From Bradyrhizobium sp. JYMT SZCCT0180 (lineage in GTDB: Bacteria > Pseudomonadota > Alphaproteobacteria > Rhizobiales > Xanthobacteraceae): DNA of 64,000 nt. This document shows, piece after piece, positions 33,079 to 41,037 of the stretch (position 1 is its first letter; each line of letters opens with the position of its first letter). The notes under the pieces were generated by a model. That model ran no database searches. It worked only from the letters and a program-made list of their open reading frames with translations, and was not told the origin of the DNA. A program made the translations under genes and the position numbers. The stretch is taken from positions 1-64,000 of the forward strand of contig NZ_JAFCLZ010000038.1 of the NCBI RefSeq assembly GCF_018130165.1. Direction: 5' to 3'.

Positions 33079-34383
33079 GTGCGGCCTGATCTCTGGCGCA
33101 GCATATCTCTACTGTCGAGCACGGGCGCCCACACGCGGCTCGGCCGGCGTTCCCTGCTCGGCCTTGGCGCGGCGCTGACCGGCAGCCTTGCTCTCGGTCC
33201 AAAACAGGGAAATGCAGAGCCCTCGCCGGCATCCCCGCCCGCGGACGCGCCATGGTCGCAATCGATCGGTCCCGGCGTGGTCGACCGGCCCTATGGCCGG
33301 CCCGCCGATACCGAGGCCGGCGTGATCAGGCGCAACGTGCCTTGGCTCACCGCAGGCACCGAATCCTCGATCAGCTTTTCGCCGCTGCAGGATCTGCACG
33401 GCATCATCACGCCGAACGGCCTGTTTTTCGAGCGCTATCACGCCGGCCGGCCGGACGTCGATCCGGAGCAGCACAAGCTCATGATTCATGGCCTGGTCGA
33501 GCGGCCGCTGTTGCTCTCGATGAAAGACATCATCCGTTTTCCGTCCGTGACGCGCATCCATTTCATCGAATGCCCGGCCAACGGCGGCATGGAGTGGCGC
33601 GCCGCGCAGTTGAACTCGCTGCAGTTCAATCACGGCATGATCTCCTGCGCGGAATGGACCGGGGTGCGGCTCTCGACCCTCTTGGAAGAGGTCGGCATCA
33701 AGAAGGAAGCCAGGTGGGTCATGGTCGAGGGCGCCGACGGCGCGCACATGAACCGCAGCCTGCCGCTCGACAAATGCCTCGACGATTGCCTCGTGGTCTA
33801 CGCGCAGAACGGCGAGGCGCTGCGGCCCGAACAGGGTTACCCGCTGCGGCTGGTGGTGCCGGGCTGGGAAGGCAATGTCAGCATCAAATGGCTGCGCCGG
33901 ATCAAGCTCGGCGACAAACCCTGGCATTCGCGCGAAGAGACCTCGAAATATACCGACCTGATGCCGGACGGCACCTCGCGCGGCTTCACCTGGCTGATCG
34001 ACGCCAAGTCCGTCATCACCTTCCCCTGCCCCGAAAAGCCGCTTCATGGCCCCGGTCTCTATGAAATCAGGGGATTGGCGTGGACCGGCAACGGCAAGGT
34101 CAAGCGCGTCGACGTCTCGACCGACGGCGGCGTCAATTGGCAGAGCGCGCGGCTGCATGAGCCGGTGCTGTCGAAGGCGCTGACGAAATTCACGATACCA
34201 TGGCGCTGGGACGGCGCGCCGGCGCTGCTGGAATCCCGCGTGATCGACGAGACCGGCTATGTGCAGCCGACCATCGCGCAGCTGCGCAAGCAGCGCGGCA
34301 CCAATTCGGTCTACCACAACAATTCGATCCAGACCTGGCAGGTGAAGGCGGACGGGAGCGTGTTCGATGTCCAGCTCGGTTAA
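33079..34383 (+). CDS. soxC: Sulfite dehydrogenase SoxC (molybdopterin subunit)
   Basis: The 434-residue periplasmic molybdoenzyme has a twin-arginine signal (GRRSLLGLGAALTGSLALG). The oxidoreductase molybdopterin domain has Cys165 in HFIECPANGG as the molybdenum ligand. The C-terminal Mo-co dimerisation domain includes WTGNGKVKRVDVSTDGGVNW. With SoxD it oxidises the SoxY-bound sulfane sulfur during thiosulfate oxidation. The start is GTG 33079, with AAGGGGAA 6 bases upstream; the nearby ATG at 33073 is out of frame. It is the first gene of the sox operon. Confidence 0.95.
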   Translation: MRPDLWRSISLLSSTGAHTRLGRRSLLGLGAALTGSLALGPKQGNAEPSPASPPADAPWSQSIGPGVVDRPYGRPADTEAGVIRRNVPWLTAGTESSISFSPLQDLHGIITPNGLFFERYHAGRPDVDPEQHKLMIHGLVERPLLLSMKDIIRFPSVTRIHFIECPANGGMEWRAAQLNSLQFNHGMISCAEWTGVRLSTLLEEVGIKKEARWVMVEGADGAHMNRSLPLDKCLDDCLVVYAQNGEALRPEQGYPLRLVVPGWEGNVSIKWLRRIKLGDKPWHSREETSKYTDLMPDGTSRGFTWLIDAKSVITFPCPEKPLHGPGLYEIRGLAWTGNGKVKRVDVSTDGGVNWQSARLHEPVLSKALTKFTIPWRWDGAPALLESRVIDETGYVQPTIAQLRKQRGTNSVYHNNSIQTWQVKADGSVFDVQLG

Positions 34384-35047
34384 GCACCGCGCGCTGCTTT
34401 GCGCCGGCATGGTCATCGCGGCCGGCACTTTCGCTTACGCCGCCGAGCCCGGACCCGGATATTACGGCTATGGCCAGCGGGCGACGCCTGAGCAGATTGC
34501 CGGCTGGGATATCGATGCGCGCGGCGAGGATGGCGTGGGCCTACCCGAGGGCCGCGGCGGCGTGATCAGGGGTTCGGAGGTCTATGCCGAGCAATGCGCG
34601 GCCTGCCATGGAACTTTCGGCGAAGGCGAGGGCCGGTTTCCCAAGCTGGTCGGCGGCGCCGGGTCGCTCCGGCACGACCGGCCGGAGCTGACGGTCGGCA
34701 GCTACTGGCCGTTTGCGCCGACCCTGTGGGACTACATTAACCGCGCCATGCCGATGGCCGCACCGCACACATTGTCAGCCGATGACGTTTATGCTTTGAC
34801 CGCCTATATTCTGAACCTGAACGACATCGTGCCCAGTGAATTCGTCGCCGACCGGGAAAGCTTGCCGAAAGTCAAAATGCCCAATCGCGACAATTTCCTC
34901 TGGACCGATCCGAGGCCCGATACGGCAGCGAAACCGTGCATGAACGCATGCGTTGACCCCGCCAGCGTCAAAATCGTGTCCACGGCGGAAGGCAAGAACC
35001 TGACGCCGCGCACGACGGGGCCACTCGACACCATGCTGGCAAAGTAG
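34367..35047 (+). CDS. soxD: SoxD, c-type cytochrome of the SoxCD sulfane dehydrogenase
   Basis: The 226-residue periplasmic cytochrome has a signal peptide ending AYA-AEPG. It has a single heme-binding motif CAACH (77-81), with a likely distal Met in the RAMPMAAPH segment. Paracoccus SoxD is about 380 residues with two hemes; this short one-heme form matches other rhizobial sox clusters. The C-terminal region has a Cys-x3-Cys pair (PCMNACVD) in place of a second heme site. The start ATG overlaps soxC by 17 bp. Confidence 0.9.
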   Translation: MSSSVKHRALLCAGMVIAAGTFAYAAEPGPGYYGYGQRATPEQIAGWDIDARGEDGVGLPEGRGGVIRGSEVYAEQCAACHGTFGEGEGRFPKLVGGAGSLRHDRPELTVGSYWPFAPTLWDYINRAMPMAAPHTLSADDVYALTAYILNLNDIVPSEFVADRESLPKVKMPNRDNFLWTDPRPDTAAKPCMNACVDPASVKIVSTAEGKNLTPRTTGPLDTMLAK

Positions 35048-35096
35048 AATTGATAAGCAAAGCAGAATTGGCGAACAGGAATTACGGGAAACGTCC

Positions 35097-35462
35097 TTGA
35101 GCAACACACCTCTAAACAAGCTTGGCCTGATCGCGGGGATGGTGCTGGCGCTGTCGATCGGCGCGGCCGCGAGTCCCGCTGCTGCCCAGTCCGCGGCGGC
35201 GGAAGGCCAGAAACTGGCGTTCGACCGCAGCAAGGGCAATTGCCTGACCTGCCACGCGATCAAGGGCGGCCAGTATCCCGGCACGCTCGGGCCGGAACTG
35301 GTCGACATCAAAAGCAAATACCCCAACCGCGACGAGCTCGTCGCCATCATCTACGACGAAACCAAGCGCAATCCGTTGACGGTGATGCCGCCGTTCGGAC
35401 GAAACCGGATTTTGACCGACAAGGAAATCAGCGCGGTCGTGGATTTCCTGCAAACATTGTGA
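35097..35462 (+). CDS. soxX: SoxX, monoheme cytochrome c subunit of SoxAX
   Basis: The 121-residue periplasmic protein has a signal peptide ending near AAAQS and one heme motif, CLTCH (49-53). A probable distal Met lies in the NPLTVMPPFGR segment. SoxAX links thiosulfate to the SoxY swinging arm as a cysteine S-thiosulfonate. The start is TTG 35097, with GGGA 7 bases upstream; the next ATG in frame lies inside the signal peptide. Confidence 0.92.
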   Translation: MSNTPLNKLGLIAGMVLALSIGAAASPAAAQSAAAEGQKLAFDRSKGNCLTCHAIKGGQYPGTLGPELVDIKSKYPNRDELVAIIYDETKRNPLTVMPPFGRNRILTDKEISAVVDFLQTL

Positions 35463-35489
35463 CGACGCGCCTTTCAGGAGAACTTTCGG

Positions 35490-35978
35490 ATGACACGTAC
35501 TGACAATGGATTTTCCGCCACGCGGCGCCTGATCCTGCAAGGCGCGGGCGCGGTGGCGCTGGTCGGCCTCGGCAATCTTCCGTTTGCACCGGCGTTCGCG
35601 GCCGCCAACGACAAATATCCGGAAGAGGCGTTCAAGCAGAAGACCGAAGCCGACGCGATCAAGTCTCTCTACGGCAAGACGGCAGAGGCTTCCGACAAGG
35701 TGAAGATGGACGCGCCCGAGATCGCCGAAAACGGCGCCGTGGTTCCGGTATCGGTTTCGACGACACTGGCCGACGTGACCTCGATCTCGTTCCTGGTGGC
35801 TGAAAACCCGGTCGCGCTGGTGGCCTCCTACAAGATTCCGGCCGGCACGATGCCGAACGTTGCCAACCGCATCAAGATGGCGAAGACCAGCAACGTGATC
35901 GTCGTCGTCGAAGCCGGCGGCAAGCTCTACAGCGCCACCAAGGAAGTCAAAGTCACCGTCGGCGGCTGCGGCGGTTAA
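35490..35978 (+). CDS. soxY: SoxY, sulfur carrier protein
   Basis: The 162-residue periplasmic carrier has a twin-arginine signal (SATRRLILQGAGAVALVGLG). It ends in the invariant GGCGG arm, with Cys160 as the sulfur-binding residue. SoxY pairs with SoxZ and carries the thiosulfate-derived sulfur between SoxAX, SoxB and SoxCD. An AGGAGAA ribosome binding site precedes ATG 35490. Confidence 0.96.
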   Translation: MTRTDNGFSATRRLILQGAGAVALVGLGNLPFAPAFAAANDKYPEEAFKQKTEADAIKSLYGKTAEASDKVKMDAPEIAENGAVVPVSVSTTLADVTSISFLVAENPVALVASYKIPAGTMPNVANRIKMAKTSNVIVVVEAGGKLYSATKEVKVTVGGCGG

Positions 35979-36005
35979 GACACAGATAATCGAAGGATCG
36001 AAACA

Positions 36006-36317
36006 ATGGCATCGACCATTCGCGTGCGCGCCACCTCGTCAGGCGAGACCACCGAAGTGCAGGCGCTGATCCAGCACCCGATGGATTCCGGCTTCATCAA
36101 GGATTCCAAGGGCGAGCTCATTCCGCCGCATTTCATCCAGCAATTGACCTTCGAGTATAACGGCAAGCCGGTATTCGTTGCCGATTGGGGCGGCGGCGTC
36201 TCCAAGGACCCCTACGTCAAGTTCGCCTTCAAGGGCGGCAAGAAGGGCGACGAGCTGAAAGTGAGCTGGGTCGACAACAAGGGCGCCACCGACACCACCA
36301 CGGCGAAGATTCAATGA
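36006..36317 (+). CDS. soxZ: SoxZ, partner of the sulfur carrier SoxY
   Basis: The 103-residue protein has an immunoglobulin-like fold with the family start IRVRATSSGETTEVQALIQH, followed by HPMDSG and FIQQLTFEYNGKPVF. No signal peptide is present, as SoxZ is normally co-exported with the Tat-targeted SoxY. It lies 27 bp after soxY and overlaps soxA by 4 bases. Confidence 0.95.
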   Translation: MASTIRVRATSSGETTEVQALIQHPMDSGFIKDSKGELIPPHFIQQLTFEYNGKPVFVADWGGGVSKDPYVKFAFKGGKKGDELKVSWVDNKGATDTTTAKIQ

Positions 36318-37177
36318 AGCTGCGATCCGCGACACAGTTCACTGCGGCGGCGTTCGCGCTGGCCGTGCTGGCGTTCGCCGCGCCGCCCGCGGTCTCCGCC
36401 GACAAGGTCGATCCGGTCGCCGACGAGAAGGCGTTCAAGAAATTTTTCTACGACAAATTCCCCAAGCTGAAGCCGGAGGATTTCGTCAACGGACCCTATT
36501 CGATGGACGCGGACCTGTACAAGCAATGGCAGGACAAGGAACAGTTTCCGCCCTACGAGTTCTCGCTCGAATTGGGCAAGGAGATGTTTTCCAAGCCGTT
36601 CAAGAACGGCAAGACCTATGGCGACTGCTTCCCGAATCAAGGCATCGGCATCCGCCAAGACTATCCCACCTTCGACGAGAAAGAAGGCAAGGTCATCACG
36701 CTGGAGCTGGCGCTGAACCGTTGCCGCGAAGCCAATGGCGAGCCGGCGTTCTCCTATGTACGCGACGAGATGGCGGCGCTGACCGCCTACATGGCCTTCA
36801 CCTCGCGCGGCAAGCCGTTCAACATCAAGGTTCCGAACGACCCGCGCGCGCTGGCGGCTTATGAAAACGGCAAGGAATATTTCTACACGCGGCGCGGCCA
36901 GCTCAATTTCTCCTGCGCCACCTGCCATGTGCAGAGCCCTGGCGAGAGGGTCCGCACCGAAGTGCTGGCGCCGGCGCTCGGCATTGTCAACGCGATGCCG
37001 ATCTATCGCTCCGAATGGAACGGCATGGGCACCACCAGCCGGCGCTTCACCACCTGCAACAGCCAGATCCGCGGCGTGCCGCTGACGCCGCAGGACGATG
37101 AATACCGCAACGTCGAATACTACCTGTCCTATGTCAGCAACGGATTGCCGATATCAGGTCCGGGAGCGCGGCCATGA
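36314..37177 (+). CDS. soxA: SoxA, c-type cytochrome catalytic subunit of SoxAX (one-heme form)
   Basis: The 287-residue protein has a signal peptide ending AVSAD. Only the C-terminal heme motif is present (CATCH, 201-205), together with the active-site Cys248 in RRFTTCNSQIR, which becomes the cysteine persulfide heme ligand. The first heme site of two-heme SoxA is replaced by Cys105 and Cys137, probably a disulfide. The ATG at 36314 overlaps the soxZ stop (ATGA); a longer frame starting at 36185 overlaps soxZ and is rejected. SoxAX couples thiosulfate to SoxY. Confidence 0.95.
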   Translation: MKLRSATQFTAAAFALAVLAFAAPPAVSADKVDPVADEKAFKKFFYDKFPKLKPEDFVNGPYSMDADLYKQWQDKEQFPPYEFSLELGKEMFSKPFKNGKTYGDCFPNQGIGIRQDYPTFDEKEGKVITLELALNRCREANGEPAFSYVRDEMAALTAYMAFTSRGKPFNIKVPNDPRALAAYENGKEYFYTRRGQLNFSCATCHVQSPGERVRTEVLAPALGIVNAMPIYRSEWNGMGTTSRRFTTCNSQIRGVPLTPQDDEYRNVEYYLSYVSNGLPISGPGARP

Positions 37178-37479
37178 GGATCACGACACTCACATCGATC
37201 GCCGCGTTGCTGCTAGGTGCGACATCGGCGCTGGCCGCAGGCGAGGACGACTACAAGGCCGCCGTCGCCGCGGCGGAAGCCGCCAACAAGCAGGCGGCTT
37301 CCTTGCGCAACCAATGGACCACGACGGCGTCAACGCTGGCGGCGGCCAAGAAGTTCGCCGACGGCGGCGATTTCGACAAGGCCACCGCATCCGCAAAAGA
37401 AGCGGAAGCGCTGGCGAAAGCTTCGATCTTCCAGGCCACCAGCGAAAAGGAACGCTGGAGAGATTTGGAAATTCGCTGA
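37174..37479 (+). CDS. Small periplasmic protein, SoxK/SAXB-like (SoxAX-binding)
   Basis: The 101-residue product has a signal peptide (MRITTLTSIAALLLGATSALA). The mature part is alanine-rich and mostly helical, with AAAEAANKQAASLRNQWTTT and KEAEALAKASIFQ heptad-like stretches. A small helical secreted protein at this position, between soxA and soxB, matches the SoxAX-binding protein SoxK of green sulfur bacteria and Thiobacillus, which raises SoxAX activity. Identity is suggested mainly by position, size and composition. It overlaps soxA by 4 bases. Confidence 0.65.
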   Translation: MRITTLTSIAALLLGATSALAAGEDDYKAAVAAAEAANKQAASLRNQWTTTASTLAAAKKFADGGDFDKATASAKEAEALAKASIFQATSEKERWRDLEIR

Positions 37480-37480
37480 G

Positions 37481-37528
37481 AGCATGATCCGGAAAAGTGG
37501 GTGCCGGTTTTCCGACAAGATCATGCTC
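37481..37528. repeat. Dispersed palindromic repeat, family G
   Basis: AGCATGATC and GATCATGCT ends enclose CCGGAAAAG and GTTTTCCG arms. This is the same element as 22708-22754 in reverse orientation. It sits in the 88-bp gap between the soxK-like gene and soxB within the operon, and may modulate or separate soxB expression. Confidence 0.75.
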
Positions 37529-37567
37529 AAGTAAGAGGCGTGTTTTTGCGCCGCGCGGAGACTTGGC

Positions 37568-39310
37568 ATGACAATCCGCCGCCGGGAGTTTCTGACGCTA
37601 GCTGGTGGCGCAGCCCTTACGGGCAGCCTGCCTCGTCTCGCGCGCAGCGCCGACAGCGTCTACGACCTCGAACGGTTCGGCAATGCGCGCATCCTGCACA
37701 TCACGGACACCCATGCGCAGCTCAAGCCGGTGTTTTTCCGCGAGCCCAGCGTCAATCTCGGCGTCGGCTCGATGCAGGGCAATCCGCCGCATCTGGTCGG
37801 CAAAGCCTTTCTCGACCGCTTCGGCATCCGGCCCGACAGCGCCGATGCCTATGCCTTCACCTGCATCGAATTCGAAAAAGGCGCGCAGCGGTTCGGCAAG
37901 CTCGGCGGCTTCGCGCACCTGAAGACGCTGGTCGACCGCCTGCGCAGCGACGTCGGCGCCGGCCGCTCGCTGCTGCTCGATGGCGGCGACCTCTGGCAGG
38001 GCACCGGCCTTGCCAACGTCATGAAGGGCGCCGACATGGTCGACGCCTCGAACCTGCTCGGCATCGACGCGATGACCGGCCATTGGGAATTCACCTATGG
38101 CGAGAAGGCGCTGCGCAGCAACCTCGAGCGCTTCAAGGGCGAGTTCCTGGCGCAGAACGTTTTCCTGACCGAGGAAGCCGCCTTCAACGACGCCAAGGCG
38201 TTCGATCCGGCATCGGGCCGCGTGTTCAAGCCATTCACGATCAAGGAGATCGGCGGCCGCCGGGTCGCCGTGATCGGGCAGGCTTTTCCATACGTGCCGA
38301 TCGCGCACCCCAAGCGCTTCACGCCGGACTGGAAATTCGGCATCCGCGACGAAGAGCTGCAGAAGCTGGTCGACGGCTTGCGCAACAACGACAAGGTCGA
38401 TGCGGTCGTGTTGCTGTCGCATAACGGCATGGATGTCGATCTCAAGCTGGCGAGCCGCGTCACCGGCATCGACGTCATTCTGGGTGGCCACACCCACGAC
38501 GCGGTGCCGCAGCCGATTGCGGTGAGCAATCCGGGCGGCGTCACGCTGGTGACCAATGCCGGCTCGAACGGCAAGTTCCTCGCCGTGCTCGATCTCGACA
38601 TCGGCAAGGGCAAGGTCGCAAACGTGCGCTACCGGCTGCTGCCGGTGTTCTCCGAACTGCTGAAGCCGGATCCGGCGATGCAGGGGCTGATCGACAAGAC
38701 CCGCGCGCCGCATGCGGGCGACTGGGTCGACAAGATCGCTTCCGCCGATCGCCTGCTCTACCGCCGCGGCAATTTCAGCGGCAGCATGGATCAGTTGATC
38801 TGCGACGCGCTGCGCAGCGAACTCGACACCGAAATCGCGCTGTCGCCGGGTTTCCGCTGGGGCACCACGGCGCTGGCGGGCCAGCCGCTGACCATGGAAG
38901 ACGTGCTGGCGCAAACCGCGGTCACCTATCCCGAAACCTACGTTGCGACCATGACCGGCACCCAGATCAAGGACGTGCTCGAAGACGTCTGCGACAACCT
39001 CTTCAACACCGATCCCTACTACCAGCAGGGCGGCGACATGGTCCGGCTCGGTGGCCTTTCCTATGCCTGCACGCCGGCGGAATCCGTGGGCAAGCGGATA
39101 TCGGAACTGACGCTCGATAATGGCAGCCCGCTGCAAGCCGCCAAGACCTACAAGGTGGCGGGATGGGCCTCGGTCAACGAGCAGACCGGCGCGCCGGTCT
39201 GGGATGTGGTGACGAAGCATCTGAAGTCAGGAAAGCCGCCGAACCGCTCGGCCCCCGGCGTGACGCTGAAAGGCGTCGAAGGCAATCCGGGCATTTCGAA
39301 ACACGTATGA
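37568..39310 (+). CDS. soxB: SoxB, thiosulfohydrolase (S-sulfosulfanyl-L-cysteine sulfohydrolase)
   Basis: The 580-residue periplasmic dimanganese enzyme hydrolyses the sulfonate from SoxY-bound thiosulfate as sulfate. It has a twin-arginine signal (IRRREFLTLAGGAALTG). The metallophosphoesterase domain has metal ligands Asp47 and His49 in HITDTHAQ, LLDGGDLWQG, and HNGMD and GGHTHDAVPQ. The 5'-nucleotidase C-terminal domain begins near residue 385. An in-frame ATG with GGAG upstream supports 37568. Confidence 0.96.
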   Translation: MTIRRREFLTLAGGAALTGSLPRLARSADSVYDLERFGNARILHITDTHAQLKPVFFREPSVNLGVGSMQGNPPHLVGKAFLDRFGIRPDSADAYAFTCIEFEKGAQRFGKLGGFAHLKTLVDRLRSDVGAGRSLLLDGGDLWQGTGLANVMKGADMVDASNLLGIDAMTGHWEFTYGEKALRSNLERFKGEFLAQNVFLTEEAAFNDAKAFDPASGRVFKPFTIKEIGGRRVAVIGQAFPYVPIAHPKRFTPDWKFGIRDEELQKLVDGLRNNDKVDAVVLLSHNGMDVDLKLASRVTGIDVILGGHTHDAVPQPIAVSNPGGVTLVTNAGSNGKFLAVLDLDIGKGKVANVRYRLLPVFSELLKPDPAMQGLIDKTRAPHAGDWVDKIASADRLLYRRGNFSGSMDQLICDALRSELDTEIALSPGFRWGTTALAGQPLTMEDVLAQTAVTYPETYVATMTGTQIKDVLEDVCDNLFNTDPYYQQGGDMVRLGGLSYACTPAESVGKRISELTLDNGSPLQAAKTYKVAGWASVNEQTGAPVWDVVTKHLKSGKPPNRSAPGVTLKGVEGNPGISKHV

Positions 39311-39768
39311 CAGGCCTTTCCATCATCCTTCGTACAATGATCGCGACGCTGTTGATCGCAGCGACCGCGCCGGCCGTGCGAGCCCAACAAGCGCCGCTTC
39401 AGGACAAGCCGTTTGCCGAGCACAAGATCGTGCTGCAGCTTTCCGACAATGACTCGCGCAAGCAGGGTCTCGTGCTCAGCGTCGCCAGCAACCTGATGAA
39501 GCACTACGACCCCGACAAGGTCGCGATCGAAATCGTTGCGTTCGGCCCGGGCATCGAACTGCTCCGCCCGGAAAATCCCAACCGCAAGATGGTCGAGAGT
39601 CTCGTTGCCCAGGGCGCGCGGTTCGATATCTGCCTCAACACCGTCGACACGCTCGAACGCGAGAGCGGCAAGCGGCCGGAATTCATCGCGGCTGCGACGC
39701 CGGTGCAGGTCGGCGTCGCGCAGATTCTGTTCCTGACCGAGAATGGATACACGCTGGTCAGGCCGTGA
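39307..39768 (+). CDS. DsrE-family protein with signal peptide
   Basis: The 153-residue protein has an N-terminal signal-like hydrophobic stretch (about 4-20, then VRAQQ). A DsrE-like alpha/beta domain follows (KIVLQLSDNDSRKQGLVLSV and VAIEIVAFGPGIELL), with one Cys in RFDICLNTVD at the place of the DsrE active-site cysteine. DsrE proteins transfer sulfur; periplasmic forms next to sox genes are known but not well characterised. ATG 39307 overlaps the soxB stop (ATGA), giving strong evidence of co-translation. Confidence 0.82.
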   Translation: MTGLSIILRTMIATLLIAATAPAVRAQQAPLQDKPFAEHKIVLQLSDNDSRKQGLVLSVASNLMKHYDPDKVAIEIVAFGPGIELLRPENPNRKMVESLVAQGARFDICLNTVDTLERESGKRPEFIAAATPVQVGVAQILFLTENGYTLVRP

Positions 39769-39890
39769 TCGCCTTGGATCAGCAAGACTACCTCGAAAAA
39801 GCCGCCCGTAGAGACGAAAGCCGTTTGAGAACGCAGCCCAAATAGAATAATATCCTCCGCGAGACTCCCATAGCGAACGCGGCAGCGATC

Positions 39891-40931
39891 ATGATCTTTC
39901 GTCAGCTCTTCGACAGCGTTTCGGGCACCTACAGCTATTTGCTGGCCAGCCGCGCCGGCGGCGAGGCGCTGATCCTCGATCCCGTTCTGGAAAAGGCCGA
40001 CCGCTATTGCCAGTTGCTGCGCGAACTCGATCTGCGGCTGGTCAAGGCGGTCGACACCCATTTGCACGCCGACCACGTCACCGGCCTCGGCGAACTGCGC
40101 GATCGCACCCAATGCATCACCATCATGGGCGAACAGAGCAAGGCCGACGTGGTGTCGATGCGCGTCTCCGACGGCGACAAGGTGATGATCGAGGGTTTGA
40201 GCCTGGATGTCATGTACACGCCCGGCCACACCGATGATTCCTACAGCTATCTAATGGGCGACCGCGTCTTCACCGGCGACACCCTCTTGATCCGCGGCAC
40301 CGGCCGCACCGACTTCCAGAACGGCAGCGCGCGCGCGCAGTATGACTCGATCTTCAACCGGCTGCTGAAGCTGCCTGACGAGACCATGGTATTCCCCGCC
40401 CATGACTACAAGGGCGACACGGTCTCGACCATCGGCGAGGAGAAGCGCTACAATCCGCGCCTGCAGGTCCGCGGCATCGACGAGTATGTCGAGCTGATGA
40501 ACAATCTCAATCTGCCGAATCCAAAACTGATGGACGTGGTGCTGCCGGCCAACATGCATGTCGGCCTGCACCAGGACGATCTCGCCAAGCAGGGTCTCGC
40601 GCTCACGGCGCGCGCTGCGATCGACAGTATCGGCAAGCCGGACATCCTGCTGGTCGATCTGCGCGAAGCCAGCGAGCGCGCCAAGCACGGCACGCTGTCG
40701 GGCGCGCTGCATGCGCCCTACCCCGGCATCGCCGAAAGTCTGCGGCCGGGCGGCATGCTGCGCGAAGTCGCCGCCGCGACGGGACGCCGCGTGGTGTTCT
40801 TCTGCGCCTTCGGCGAACGCTCCGCGATGGCCGTCACCGCTGCCAAGAACGCCGGCCTTGCCAACACCGCCCATATCGAAGGCGGCATCGACGCCTGGAA
40901 GAAAGCCGGCGGCCCGGTGGTGATGGGGTGA
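39891..40931 (+). CDS. Persulfide dioxygenase-rhodanese fusion (ETHE1-like MBL plus rhodanese)
   Basis: The 346-residue cytoplasmic protein has an N-terminal metallo-beta-lactamase domain (about 1-215) with the THLHADH metal motif (57-62), YTPGHTDDS and the TGDTLLIRGTGRTDF loop found in ETHE1-type persulfide dioxygenases. The C-terminal rhodanese domain (about 245-345) has active-site Cys305 in CAFGERS. The fusion resembles PRF and CstB proteins, which oxidise glutathione or other persulfides to sulfite and move sulfur to thiosulfate. It follows the sox genes after a 122-bp gap, probably serving (per)sulfide removal. Confidence 0.92.
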   Translation: MIFRQLFDSVSGTYSYLLASRAGGEALILDPVLEKADRYCQLLRELDLRLVKAVDTHLHADHVTGLGELRDRTQCITIMGEQSKADVVSMRVSDGDKVMIEGLSLDVMYTPGHTDDSYSYLMGDRVFTGDTLLIRGTGRTDFQNGSARAQYDSIFNRLLKLPDETMVFPAHDYKGDTVSTIGEEKRYNPRLQVRGIDEYVELMNNLNLPNPKLMDVVLPANMHVGLHQDDLAKQGLALTARAAIDSIGKPDILLVDLREASERAKHGTLSGALHAPYPGIAESLRPGGMLREVAAATGRRVVFFCAFGERSAMAVTAAKNAGLANTAHIEGGIDAWKKAGGPVVMG

Positions 40932-40943
40932 CTGCTCACGGAA

Positions 40944-41033
40944 CGTAGGGTGGGCAAAGGCGCGCTTGCGCCGTGCCCACCATCCAAATCACTGCAAGGA
41001 ATGGTGGGCACGCTTCGCTTTGCCCACCCTACG
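40944..41033. repeat. Dispersed palindromic repeat, family E
   Basis: CGTAGGGTGGGCAAA at the left end is matched by TTTGCCCACCCTACG at the right end, around GTGCCCACCAT/ATGGTGGGCAC arms. It also occurs at 48828-48922 in the other orientation. It lies between the converging persulfide dioxygenase and BtuF-like genes, ending 5 bp from the stop of the latter. Confidence 0.8.
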
Positions 41034-41037
41034 AGCG

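Noticed and set aside
36185..36313. Longer SoxA start inside soxZ
   Set aside because: The extension overlaps soxZ, is rich in Arg and Gly, and would place the clear signal peptide in the middle of the protein.
37598..39220. A 540-codon frame on the minus strand inside soxB
   Set aside because: It is antisense to soxB, has low-complexity Arg/Ala/Val composition and has no signals for translation.
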